Source: Nonomuraea guangzhouensis (GTDB lineage Bacteria > Actinomycetota > Actinomycetes > Streptosporangiales > Streptosporangiaceae). From it: a stretch of 64,000 nt of DNA. Below the pieces are notes generated by a model. It did not search any database. It saw nothing but the letters and a program-made list of their open reading frames with translations, and was not told the origin of the DNA. The DNA lies in assembly GCF_019396345.1 (NCBI RefSeq), contig NZ_JAHKRM010000036.1, forward strand, positions 1-64,000. The letters run 5' to 3'. The position numbers and the translations under genes are program-made. This document shows positions 16,668 through 24,417 of the stretch, piece by piece. Position 1 is the stretch's first letter; every line of letters starts with the position of its first letter.

Positions 16668-17633
16668 CTACGCGTTCACGTGCTCGCTAGCGGTGTTGTG
16701 ATCGGCGAGGAGGAACGCGCGTATCTGGGCGGCGATGGCGGGATAGTCGGAGCTGAACCAGATCATGTGGCTGTCGGCGCGGCTTTCCACCAGTTCGGCG
16801 CGTGATATCGCCGCGGCCAGGGATTGGGCGTGGGCGAAGGGCACGGAGCGGTCGTTGCGGGTGGCGATGACCAGGGTGGGCTGGCCGATGCGGGCGGTGC
16901 AGTCGGCCACCGGGAGCATGTCGGCGACGAAGCCGCGGCCCGAGCGCATGGAGGCGTACAGGTCGGTCAGCGTGGCGTGGTCGGCGGTGCTCAGCTGCGC
17001 CAGCACCTGGTTGACGGGAAGCAGGGACAGGTCGCGCGTGAGCAGCCGCAAGGCTGGCCCCGGCGCGAAGCGGATGGCCCTGCGCACGAGTGCCCAGGTG
17101 ACGGCTTCGACCCTGGGATGGAACACGATCCGTCCGCCGATGCGGGTGCGCCGGTCGGGCCAGGGCAGGAAACCGACTGAGCTTTCCAGAATCACCCGCT
17201 GTACGAGGTCTGGATGGCGGGCCGCCATGGTCAGCGCGGTACGTCCGCCGGCGGAGATGCCGACCACCGCGGCGACCTGATCGACTCCCAGATCCCGGCA
17301 CAGGGCCGCGATGGCATCGGTGAAGTCCGCCACCGTGGCGCCCGCGGTCAATGGGGTACGTCCGTAGCCGGGACGCGAGGGGATGAGCACCCTGAATCCC
17401 GCGTCGGTGAAGACGTCCTCGCCCAAGGCCAGCTCCGCCCGCACGTGACCGCCGTGGAAGATCAGGATCGTGCCGGGGCCGTCGCCGTGTATCCGGTATT
17501 CCAACGGTTTCGCGCCTACACAGGCCAGGATCAGATCCCGCTCTTCCGCGGGGCTGGACCGACGTGGAGATGAAGACCTGCCCGTGTCCGTTGCAGTAGC
17601 GTCTGCACGGTGCTGTCGCGGGAAACCGGTCAT
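16668..17633 (-). CDS. alpha/beta hydrolase
   Basis: A 321-residue hydrolase. The oxyanion region is ILIFHGGHVRAELALGEDVF, the nucleophile elbow is VVGISAGGRTALTMA (Ser near residue 130), and a late VESRADSHMIWF supplies the probable catalytic His. I chose the ATG at 17633 because GGAGG lies five bases upstream. The frame stays open further upstream through a conserved leader element (17670-17693). Substrate is unknown. It resembles haloperoxidase/esterase-like members that act on small esters. Confidence 0.8.
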   Translation of the reverse strand: MTGFPRQHRADATATDTGRSSSPRRSSPAEERDLILACVGAKPLEYRIHGDGPGTILIFHGGHVRAELALGEDVFTDAGFRVLIPSRPGYGRTPLTAGATVADFTDAIAALCRDLGVDQVAAVVGISAGGRTALTMAARHPDLVQRVILESSVGFLPWPDRRTRIGGRIVFHPRVEAVTWALVRRAIRFAPGPALRLLTRDLSLLPVNQVLAQLSTADHATLTDLYASMRSGRGFVADMLPVADCTARIGQPTLVIATRNDRSVPFAHAQSLAAAISRAELVESRADSHMIWFSSDYPAIAAQIRAFLLADHNTASEHVNA

Positions 17634-17669
17634 GTGCGCCTCCGGGGCTGATCGTCGTGTCAGACCTTT

Positions 17670-17693
17670 GCCGACCAGACTTCCCGGCGCACC
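17670..17693 (-). repeat. conserved 24-bp leader element, copy 1
   Basis: Read toward the hydrolase, this is GGTGC followed by the 19-base core GCCGGGAAGTCTGGTCGGC. It ends 36 bases before the ATG at 17633. The same element precedes two other genes (18048-18071 and 26061-26084) in the same orientation. Confidence 0.75.
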
Positions 17694-17822
17694 GCGTCCA
17701 CCGTACAACGGCTTCATCCGTCGGTGGGAACACAATTCCCTACCCCTCGACCGCCGGATCCCGCGGTGTTGATCGACTACGGTGGCAGGCGGTTGACGTT
17801 CGTGGCCCAACTCGCTGGTGAT

Positions 17823-18015
17823 TCACTTCAGGAGTCGCTCCAAGCGCCGGTCGATCTTGCCGGTGACTTTCGCTGAGCGGATGCCGCGCACCACCAGGTC
17901 GAGGTAGCGCTCGATCCACTTGGGGTTGTCGTCGGCTGAATTGAGGCACTCGGACAGGCTAGCCACCTCTTGTGAAGTGATTTCAGCGCGATCCGGGTAG
18001 CGCAGTGGGCGAACC
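17823..18015 (-). pseudogene. C-terminal fragment of an unidentified protein
   Basis: A minus-strand frame carries the protein-like run ITSQEVASLSECLNSADDNP, then a helix ending in KIDRRLERLLK and a stop at 17823. Upstream the frame runs antisense into the leader of the CBS gene and loses protein character, so the 5' part is gone. I do not recognise the family. Confidence 0.35.
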
Positions 18016-18047
18016 TGATCTTGACGCTTATTGATAAGTTCTCTACA

Positions 18048-18071
18048 GGTGCGCCGGGAAGTCTGGTCGGC
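18048..18071 (+). repeat. conserved 24-bp leader element, copy 2
   Basis: Identical to copy 1 over all 24 bases. It ends 30 bases before the ATG of the CBS gene and lies in the same reading frame relative to that start. Confidence 0.75.
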
Positions 18072-18101
18072 AGTCTCATTGCCGATCTTGAAAGGCTCGC
18101 C

Positions 18102-18545
18102 ATGCGCGCTCGCGATCTGCTCGCCGCCTTTCCCACCGTCACCGCTGACGCTCCGGTGATCGAGGCCGCCCGGCTGCTGGCCGAACAGGATCTGCCCGGT
18201 CTGATCGTGGTCGATGATGACGGGCTGCCCGTCAGCATCCTGGCGGGCACCCAGGTCCTGGCCTTGGCCGTGCCCCGCTACTGTCAGGACGATCCGGCGC
18301 TGGCCCGGGTGGTGGATGAGAAACACGCTGATGCGTTCCTGTCGTCGCTGGCCGGTCGGACGGTGCGCCAGGCCGTGCCGCCCAGGCCGCGCGAGTTGCC
18401 GGTCACCGACCCGGATGCCACCGTGCTGGAGCTGGCCGCGCTGATGGCACGCACGCGTACGCCGCTGGTGGCGGTGGTGGAGCAGGGCCGCCTGCTGGGT
18501 GCGGTCACCCTGCAGGCGCTGATGGACCGGGTGGTGCCCTCGTGA
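18102..18545 (+). CDS. CBS domain-pair protein
   Basis: A 147-residue protein made of two CBS motifs (about 1-60 and 85-145): MRARDLLAAFPTVTADAPVI, then LIVVDDDGLPVSILAG, and later LAALMARTRTPLVAVVEQGR with LLGAVTLQALMDRV. CBS pairs bind adenine nucleotides and often gate transporters. Its stop overlaps the transporter start (GTGA), so it probably regulates that carrier. I chose the ATG after GAAAGG; a TTG at 18021 would add 27 residues translated from the leader element. With the transporter broken, its partner is probably lost. Confidence 0.8.
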   Translation: MRARDLLAAFPTVTADAPVIEAARLLAEQDLPGLIVVDDDGLPVSILAGTQVLALAVPRYCQDDPALARVVDEKHADAFLSSLAGRTVRQAVPPRPRELPVTDPDATVLELAALMARTRTPLVAVVEQGRLLGAVTLQALMDRVVPS

Positions 18546-19786
18546 CGGCTCTGGCCTGGCTGTCGGTCGCGGTCTTCCTAGGCGCCTACGCGCTGATCGC
18601 CTCGGAGAAGATCCACCGGGTGGCCGCCGCGCTGGGCGGCGCCGGGATCATGCTGGCCATCCACGCCACCAACGCTCGTGCCGCGTTCTTCTCCGAACGC
18701 AGCGGCGTCGACTGGAACGTCATCTTCCTGCTGCTGGGCATGATGGTGATCGTCGGCGTGCTGAAGCAGACCGGCGTGTTCGAGTACCTGGCCATCTGGG
18801 CCGCCAAACGCGCCCGCGGCCGGCCGTACCGGCTGATGGTGTTGCTGGTCGTCATCACCGCGCTGGCCTCGGCGCTGCTGGACAACGTCACCACGGTGCT
18901 GCTGATCGCGCCGGTCACGTTCCTGGTGTGTGAACGGCTGGCGCTGCCGGTCGTGCCGTTCCTGATCGCCGAGGCGATGGCCTCCAACATCGGCGGCGCG
19001 GCCACCCTGGTCGGCGACCCACCGAACATCATCATCGCCAGCCGGGGCGGGCTGAGCTTCAACGACTTCCTCGTTCACATGGCGCCGATGATCATCGTCT
19101 TGGTGGCCGTGTTCCTCGGTCTGTGCTGGGTCATGTTCCGCAAGGCGTTCGCCTACGATCCCGAACGGGCCGACGAGGTCATGGCGCTGGACGAGCGGGA
19201 GGCGATCGCCGACCGCAGGTTGCTATGGCAGAGCCTGACGGTGCTGGCACTGGTGATGGCGGCCTTCGTACTGCATCCGGTGTTGCACTACGAGCCGTCG
19301 GTCGTGGCCATCTTGGGCGCCGGCCTCTTGGTGGCGGCCACCAAGGTGGCCACCGAGCAGGCCATCGCCGAGGTCGAATGGCCCACCCTGGTGTTCTTCA
19401 TGGGCCTGTTCGTCATGGTCGGCGCGTTGGTGCGGACCGGGGTGATCGGTCAGGTCTCCCAGCTCGCCGTCGAGGCCACCTCAGGGCAGCTCGGGCTGAC
19501 CACGATGGCGCTGCTGTGGGCCTCGACCGGCCTGTCGGCGATCGTGGACAACATCCCCTACGTCGCCACGATGAGCCCCATCGTCGCCGACCTGGTGCAG
19601 GCCAACGGCGGGCACGGCCCCGGGCAGGTGCTCTGGTGGGCGCTGGCCTTCGGCGCCGACCTCGGCGGCAACGCCACCGCCGTCGGTGCCGCCGCCAACG
19701 TCGTCGTGATCGGCATCGCCGCCCGCAACGGGCACCCGATCAGCTTCTGGCAGTTCACTAAGGGCTTGCAGAGAAATAATCCGTAG
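18542..19786 (+). pseudogene. ArsB/NhaD-superfamily ion transporter, 3' end displaced by an insertion sequence
   Basis: The first 406 or so residues are intact: about ten membrane segments with the ion-transporter hallmarks LLDNVTTVLLIAPVTFL, ASNIGGAATLVGDPPNIIIA and, in the second half, SAIVDNIPYVATMSP and GADLGGNATAVGAAANVVVIG. The frame then enters the insertion sequence and ends with the foreign tail GLQRNNP. The missing last helix survives beyond the element (21471-21543). The undamaged protein would be about 430 residues. Such carriers exchange sodium/protons or export arsenite; the substrate here is unknown. Activity without the final helix is doubtful. Confidence 0.85.
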
Positions 19787-21467
19787 CGTTCCGGATCTGT
19801 GGTCGATGGTCTGGTATGAGCGTGTCGGCAGAGACCGTGCAGATGTTGACGGCGAAGCTTGAGGCGATCTTGCCGCATCTGGACGAGCGGCAACGCCGGT
19901 TGCTGCTCGGTGCTGAGGCTCGTGGGTTGGGCCATGGCGGTATTCGGGCGGTGGCCAAGGCCGCAGGCGTGCGTGAGGCGACGGTGTCGCGGGGCGTCGA
20001 TGAGCTGGATGCTGGGGCTGAGCCGCTGGGACGGGCGCGCCGCCCGGGCGGAGGTCGAAAACGGCTGGTCGAGACCGATCCAGAGTTACGGGCGGCGCTG
20101 TTGAGGCTGGTTGAGCCGGACGAGCGCGGGGATCCGGCCTCGCCGCTTCGCTGGACGACCAAGTCCACGCGCAAGCTGGCCGGTGAGCTCACTGAACGGG
20201 GACATAAGGTGTCGGCCGACACCGTCGCGGATATTCTGCGCGGCGAGGGGTTCAGTCTGCAGGCCAACGCCAAGACGCTGGAGGGTGCCCAGCACCCGGA
20301 TCGCGATGCGCAGTTCCGCTACCTGAATGAGCAGGTCCGCGCGCATCGCGATACCGGGCAGCCGGTGATCAGTGTGGATACCAAGAAGAAGGAGCTGATC
20401 GGAGAATTCAAGAACGCCGGGCGGCAATGGCGGCCGGCCGGCGAGCCGGTGCCGGTCAACGTCTACGACTTTGCCGCGTCGGCCGCGGGCAAGGCGATCC
20501 CGTACGGCATCTACGACATCGCGGCCAACACCGGGTGGGTGAATGTCGGCACCGATCACGACACCGCCACGTTCGCGGTCGCCTCGATCCGCCGTTGGTG
20601 GCACGCCCAGGGCAGAGGCACCTATCCGCAGGCCACGCGGCTGCTGATCACTGCTGATGCCGGCGGCGCCAACAGCTATCGCACGCGGTCTTGGAAGGGT
20701 GAGCTGGCGAGGCTGGCAGCCGAGACCGGTCTGGCCATCACCGTCTGCCACCTACCGCCGGGCACCTCGAAATGGAACAAGGTGGAGCATCGCTTGTTCG
20801 CCCACATCACGATGAACTGGCGAGGAAGGCCGCTGACCAGCCACGAGGTGGTCATTAACAGCATCGCCGCCACCACCACGAGCTCCGGGCTGCGGGTGCA
20901 GGCCGCGCTCGACACCGGCACCTATCCGCTTGGCGCTCGTGTCAGTGACGCCGATCTGGCCGCACTGCCCCTGACCCGGCACGTCTTCCACGGCGACTGG
21001 AACTACACCCTGCACCCCGCCCTGGACGGTGACCCGGACTCCACCGAGGAGGATCAACCGCCCGAGCGATGGCACCCGCAGATCCTGTCCGATCCCGCTC
21101 TGACCGGGATGCCCCGACCGGCGCTGGACCGCCTGACCGCCGACCTGCACGCCCTGGACCAGCAGCGTCCGCGGATCAAACCAGGCCGCCCATCCACCGT
21201 CACATTCTCCGACCAGGTCCTGCTCACTGTGCTACACCAGCGGCTGGGCCTGGCCTTCGAACCCCTGGCGGTCCTGTTCGCCACCAGCCGGACCACCGCA
21301 TACCGCGCCATCCGCAGCATCGGCGAGCTACTCGACCAGGACGGCAGCCAGATCGCCCCCGCTCCCACCCCGCCAGGTCTCTTACGCATCCTGCACGCAC
21401 GCGTCCTCGCCGAAGACACCAAGGCCGCCAATAAGATCAAACCTGCGTGTTAATAATCTGCGGACCC
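19762..21467 (+). mobile_element. insertion sequence, ISAzo13 family, 1706 bp
   Basis: The element starts GGGCTTGCAGA and its other end, read inward, starts GGGTCCGCAGA (8 of 11 identical), giving imperfect terminal inverted repeats. TAA flanks it on both sides (19759-19761 and 21468-21470). Removing the element and one TAA restores a continuous transporter frame. It carries one transposase gene. The clean ends and intact transposase indicate a recent insertion. Confidence 0.85.
19816..21453 (+). CDS. ISAzo13 family transposase
   Basis: A 545-residue transposase. An N-terminal helix-turn-helix region (RAVAKAAGVREATVSRGVDEL) is followed by the catalytic core, with PVISVDTKKKELIGEFKNAG holding the first acidic residue, LLITADAGGANSYRTRSWK the second, and CHLPPGTSKWNKVEHRLFAH the final glutamate. 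These blocks are characteristic of the ISAzo13 group. The C-terminal part (after about residue 400) adds a helix-turn-helix-like extension (TVTFSDQVLLTVLHQRLGLA). No frameshift or stop is seen, so it may be active. Confidence 0.9.
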   Translation: MSVSAETVQMLTAKLEAILPHLDERQRRLLLGAEARGLGHGGIRAVAKAAGVREATVSRGVDELDAGAEPLGRARRPGGGRKRLVETDPELRAALLRLVEPDERGDPASPLRWTTKSTRKLAGELTERGHKVSADTVADILRGEGFSLQANAKTLEGAQHPDRDAQFRYLNEQVRAHRDTGQPVISVDTKKKELIGEFKNAGRQWRPAGEPVPVNVYDFAASAAGKAIPYGIYDIAANTGWVNVGTDHDTATFAVASIRRWWHAQGRGTYPQATRLLITADAGGANSYRTRSWKGELARLAAETGLAITVCHLPPGTSKWNKVEHRLFAHITMNWRGRPLTSHEVVINSIAATTTSSGLRVQAALDTGTYPLGARVSDADLAALPLTRHVFHGDWNYTLHPALDGDPDSTEEDQPPERWHPQILSDPALTGMPRPALDRLTADLHALDQQRPRIKPGRPSTVTFSDQVLLTVLHQRLGLAFEPLAVLFATSRTTAYRAIRSIGELLDQDGSQIAPAPTPPGLLRILHARVLAEDTKAANKIKPAC

Positions 21468-21470
21468 TAA

Positions 21471-21543
21471 ATACGGCCTCATCGTCACGGTCGTCACCGT
21501 GGCGCTGGTGACGCCGTACCTGTGGCTGCGCTACCTCACGTGA
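21471..21543 (+). pseudogene. displaced 3' end of the ArsB/NhaD-type transporter
   Basis: After the right-hand TAA the sequence reads YGLIVTVVTVALVTPYLWLR and a stop at 21541-21543. This is a typical final membrane helix and it continues the interrupted gene's frame exactly. Confidence 0.85.
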
Positions 21544-21724
21544 TCACCTTTGCTGGCGAGGGCGGCGCACTGGCCTGGTCCACGGTGGCCGGGCTGCGCA
21601 TGTGGGTGGCGGAGTGTCTGCGCGCCGAGGCGATCGATCTTTCGGCGCCGAGGTTCATCGGCTCCTCAGAGGGCGATTCAGAGGAGAGGGCTGCCTGATG
21701 GGCGTTCTGCTGCTCGCGTTCGCG

Positions 21725-21829
21725 GGCCAGGTTGAGGACCGTGTTGTCGATCACCAAGACCAGCACGCTCAAACAGAGCGCGCCGAGGATCCACCAGCGA
21801 CGAGGGTGCGAGGTACCGGGGGTGTGCAT
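21725..21829 (-). pseudogene. MFS drug transporter (EmrB/QacA type), N-terminal remnant
   Basis: An ATG at 21829 with AAGAAGG upstream opens a frame whose first helix (WILGALCLSVLVLVIDNTVL) is the hallmark of 14-helix efflux pumps. After about 35 residues the frame loses all hydrophobic character, so the gene was cut there. The 180 bases between this point and the transporter end hold nothing recognisable. Confidence 0.6.
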
Positions 21830-21901
21830 ATGCCTTCTTTGCGGTTACCAGGGAACGGTCCGGCCGGCGAGACCGTCGGCCCGACCGTCCCGTCCTGCCG
21901 G

Positions 21902-22123
21902 TCAGTTCTGCTGAGCGCCGTCGCTCTGGTGCTGCTCGAACAGCAGCCCGTAGCGGTCGATCCGCCACAGCTGCGCCAGCACCAGCAGCGTGGTGCCGAA
22001 GACGAGCGGCCAGATGCTGAGCGCGGCCAGTCCCCAGGCGATGAAGCCGAATCCGGCCAGCCCGGCGGCGATCAGCCAGCGCAGCACGCGCTGATGCGCT
22101 TGCGGCACCACCAGCCGAGCCAC
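21902..22123 (-). CDS. small two-helix membrane protein
   Basis: A 73-residue protein with two closely spaced hydrophobic segments (about 15-33 and 35-53) followed by a basic, polar tail (WRIDRYGLLFEQHQSDG). The GTG start has GGAG six bases upstream. I do not recognise a named family. It stands between the MFS remnant and the monooxygenase operon and could be a remnant, but the ribosome site argues for a real gene. Confidence 0.5.
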   Translation of the reverse strand: MARLVVPQAHQRVLRWLIAAGLAGFGFIAWGLAALSIWPLVFGTTLLVLAQLWRIDRYGLLFEQHQSDGAQQN

Positions 22124-22233
22124 TCGCGGCTCCAGACAGCCAGCTCCATCGCAGGGGCGAGATGATCCCGCTCATCGACAGGTGGCGAGTGCGCTACACC
22201 GCCGAGCGAGACTGACTGGCACGGGGGGTTCAA

Positions 22234-23385
22234 TCAGCCTTTGATGAAGCGGCGGGTCATGTACCGGCGCACCGGCGGCAGTCCGGCCAGGCGCAGCGGG
22301 AGTTGGGTCAGCCACAGCAGCAGCGGGTTGGCGGGTGCGTAGACGCCTTTGACCCGGCGGCCGAGTTTCTGCTTCTTGTCCACTTCCGGCCGTAGCGCTG
22401 TCTCCCAGGCGGCCAGGGCGGAGCCGATGTCGCCGCCGTGGCGCTCCAGTTCGGTGCTGAGCCGGTCGGCGCCGCTGACAGCCAGCGCGGAGCCGTAGCC
22501 GGCGAACAGGGTGACGCACCAGGCGGCGTCGCCGAGCAGCACGACGCGGCCGCGGCTCCAGGTGGGGGCCACGACCTGGCTGATGGTGTCGAAGTAGACG
22601 GAGTCGGCCCTTGCCATACCGGCGAGCGTTTCGGGGATGACCCAGCCGAGGTCGCCGTAGACCTGCGGGAGCACCTTTTCGGGTCCGCCGGCGCGGATGC
22701 CCGTGCCGGCTTTGGTGCGGTAGCCGAAGAAGGCGACGTTGCGGTCGTCGCCGACGCTGATGACCGCGACGGTGCGGCCGCGGGATGACAGGGTGCCAGT
22801 GGTGCCGGGCGCGATCGCGTCCGGGCGCTGGTCGAGCATGTAGACGGCGACCATGTGCTCAAGGTCGAGTAGGTAGTCCTCCTCGGGACCGAAGACCAGG
22901 GCGCGAGTGGTCGAGTGCAGGCCGTCAGCGCCGACCAGCAGGTCCGCGTGTTCGATGCCGCCGTCGCTGAGAGTGACGCGTACGGCGCGGTCGTCCTGGT
23001 CGACGGCGGTGATGGTGGTGCCGAAGCGGATCTCGGCGGTGTCGCGGACCCGCTCGTACAGGACGCTCTCGATATCGCCGCGCAGGATGTTCATCGAGCG
23101 GGGACCCATGGTCGCGGCGATGCTCTCGCGACTCAGGGAGAAGCGCCGCTCGCCGTTGGGTTTGTGGTAGACGAGCTCTTCGGTGATGAAGGCCCGCTGG
23201 AGCAGGGCGGGCAGGATGCCCATGCGTTCGGCGGCGTCATAGCCGATGCCGCCGAAGGTGACGCCGTAGCCGCCACTGCGCCGTGTCGGGGCGCGTTCGA
23301 TGATGAGGCTGTCCCAGCCGATCTGGGACAGCCTCAGGGCGGCGGCCAGACCGGCGATGCCTGCTCCGATGATGATGGCGCGCAT
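22234..23385 (-). CDS. FAD-dependent monooxygenase (PHBH-like)
   Basis: A 383-residue flavoprotein of the aromatic hydroxylase group. The N-terminal Rossmann motif is IIIGAGIAGLAAALRLSQIG. The DG motif region is LLVGADGLHSTTRALVF, and GRVVLLGDAAWCVTLFAGYG is the second FAD-binding GD motif (near residue 285). It is the last gene of a three-gene minus-strand operon with a CocE-type hydrolase and an epimerase-like reductase, divergent from a MarR-family gene. Related enzymes hydroxylate antibiotics or phenolic compounds. The substrate is unknown. Confidence 0.88.
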   Translation of the reverse strand: MRAIIIGAGIAGLAAALRLSQIGWDSLIIERAPTRRSGGYGVTFGGIGYDAAERMGILPALLQRAFITEELVYHKPNGERRFSLSRESIAATMGPRSMNILRGDIESVLYERVRDTAEIRFGTTITAVDQDDRAVRVTLSDGGIEHADLLVGADGLHSTTRALVFGPEEDYLLDLEHMVAVYMLDQRPDAIAPGTTGTLSSRGRTVAVISVGDDRNVAFFGYRTKAGTGIRAGGPEKVLPQVYGDLGWVIPETLAGMARADSVYFDTISQVVAPTWSRGRVVLLGDAAWCVTLFAGYGSALAVSGADRLSTELERHGGDIGSALAAWETALRPEVDKKQKLGRRVKGVYAPANPLLLWLTQLPLRLAGLPPVRRYMTRRFIKG

Positions 23386-23418
23386 AGATGGTTCCTTGCT
23401 TGAAGCTGGTCGCGAGGG

Positions 23419-24417
23419 TCAGAGCTGGTCGAGGACGCGCCGCTCGGCGGCGGGGTCGAGCCAGGTATCAGGGGAGGGGGCGTCGGGACGAGGGGCGGGG
23501 TCGCCTTCGGCCTGCAGCCAGGCCCAGGTGGCGGCGAGCGTGTCGCGCAGCGGGCGAGTGGTCATCCCGGCGGCGAAGACGGCATGCACGTCGGCGTCGT
23601 GCATGCCGGTAGGGGCTGGTTCGTGGGGGAAGCGCAGCCCGAACTCCATGCCCAGCCACACCCCTTCCCGGTCCAGCAGGTCCTCAGCTGCCCACACCAG
23701 TTCGGCGTCGAAGCCGGTCACCTCCAGCGCCGTCTCCAGAAACTGCCCGATCGTCACCACGCCGGGGCGGCCGGTCACCGTATAGGTGCCGCCGGTGCCG
23801 CGTTCGGCGCACTGCAGCATCCAGGCGGCCATGTCGCGGACGTCGATGTACTGCACGAACGCATCCGCCGGGCCCGGGGCGAGGACCCGGTCGCCTTTCT
23901 CCAGGCGGCGCAGCCACCACGGGACGCGGCCGACGTCCTCGTACGGCCCGAGGACCATCCCGGCCCTGGCCAGCAGCGCCTGCTCGCCATAGGTGTCAAT
24001 GACGGCCAGTTCGCCACCGCGCTTGGCGGCGGCGTAGTCGGCACTGTCGTCGCTGCCGGGGTCGCCGTCGACGAGCGGGGCACTCTCGTCCGCGCACGCC
24101 GGCCACGGCCAGCGGTGCACGCCGCGGCTGGAGACGTAGCCGTAGTGTCCGGTACGGCCGTCCAGCAGGCGGGCACTGTCGCGCACGACACGTGGCGCCC
24201 AGGCCCACGTGTCGATGACGGCGTCCCATTCCCGACCGGCGAGCGCCGCCGTGGCCGCCGCGGCGTCGGTGCGGTCGGCGATGAGCGCCCGGACGCCGGG
24301 GGCCGGTGGGCGGCTGAGGCCGCGGTTAAGCGTGGTCACTTCATCGCCGCGTTCCAGGGCGGTCTCCACCATGGCGCGGCCCACATGATGGGTGCCGCCG
24401 AGCACGAGCAGTTTCAT
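23419..24417 (-). CDS. NAD-dependent epimerase/dehydratase family protein (atypical SDR)
   Basis: A 332-residue extended short-chain dehydrogenase-like protein. It starts MKLLVLGGTHHVGRAMVETA, a GGTxxxG nucleotide-binding motif. The YxxxK active site appears as DYAAAKRGGELAV near residue 145. The ATG at 24417 overlaps the hydrolase stop (ATGA); longer forms would run through the hydrolase gene. It sits in the MarR-controlled operon between a hydrolase and a flavin monooxygenase, suggesting a shared detoxification or tailoring route. Confidence 0.85.
   Translation of the reverse strand: MKLLVLGGTHHVGRAMVETALERGDEVTTLNRGLSRPPAPGVRALIADRTDAAAATAALAGREWDAVIDTWAWAPRVVRDSARLLDGRTGHYGYVSSRGVHRWPWPACADESAPLVDGDPGSDDSADYAAAKRGGELAVIDTYGEQALLARAGMVLGPYEDVGRVPWWLRRLEKGDRVLAPGPADAFVQYIDVRDMAAWMLQCAERGTGGTYTVTGRPGVVTIGQFLETALEVTGFDAELVWAAEDLLDREGVWLGMEFGLRFPHEPAPTGMHDADVHAVFAAGMTTRPLRDTLAATWAWLQAEGDPAPRPDAPSPDTWLDPAAERRVLDQL

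Noticed and set aside
17670..17693. 24-bp leader element as part of a cobalamin riboswitch
   Set aside because: GCCGGGAAG resembles a cobalamin core segment, but the GCCACTG box and the other helices are absent in all three copies and the downstream genes do not fit.
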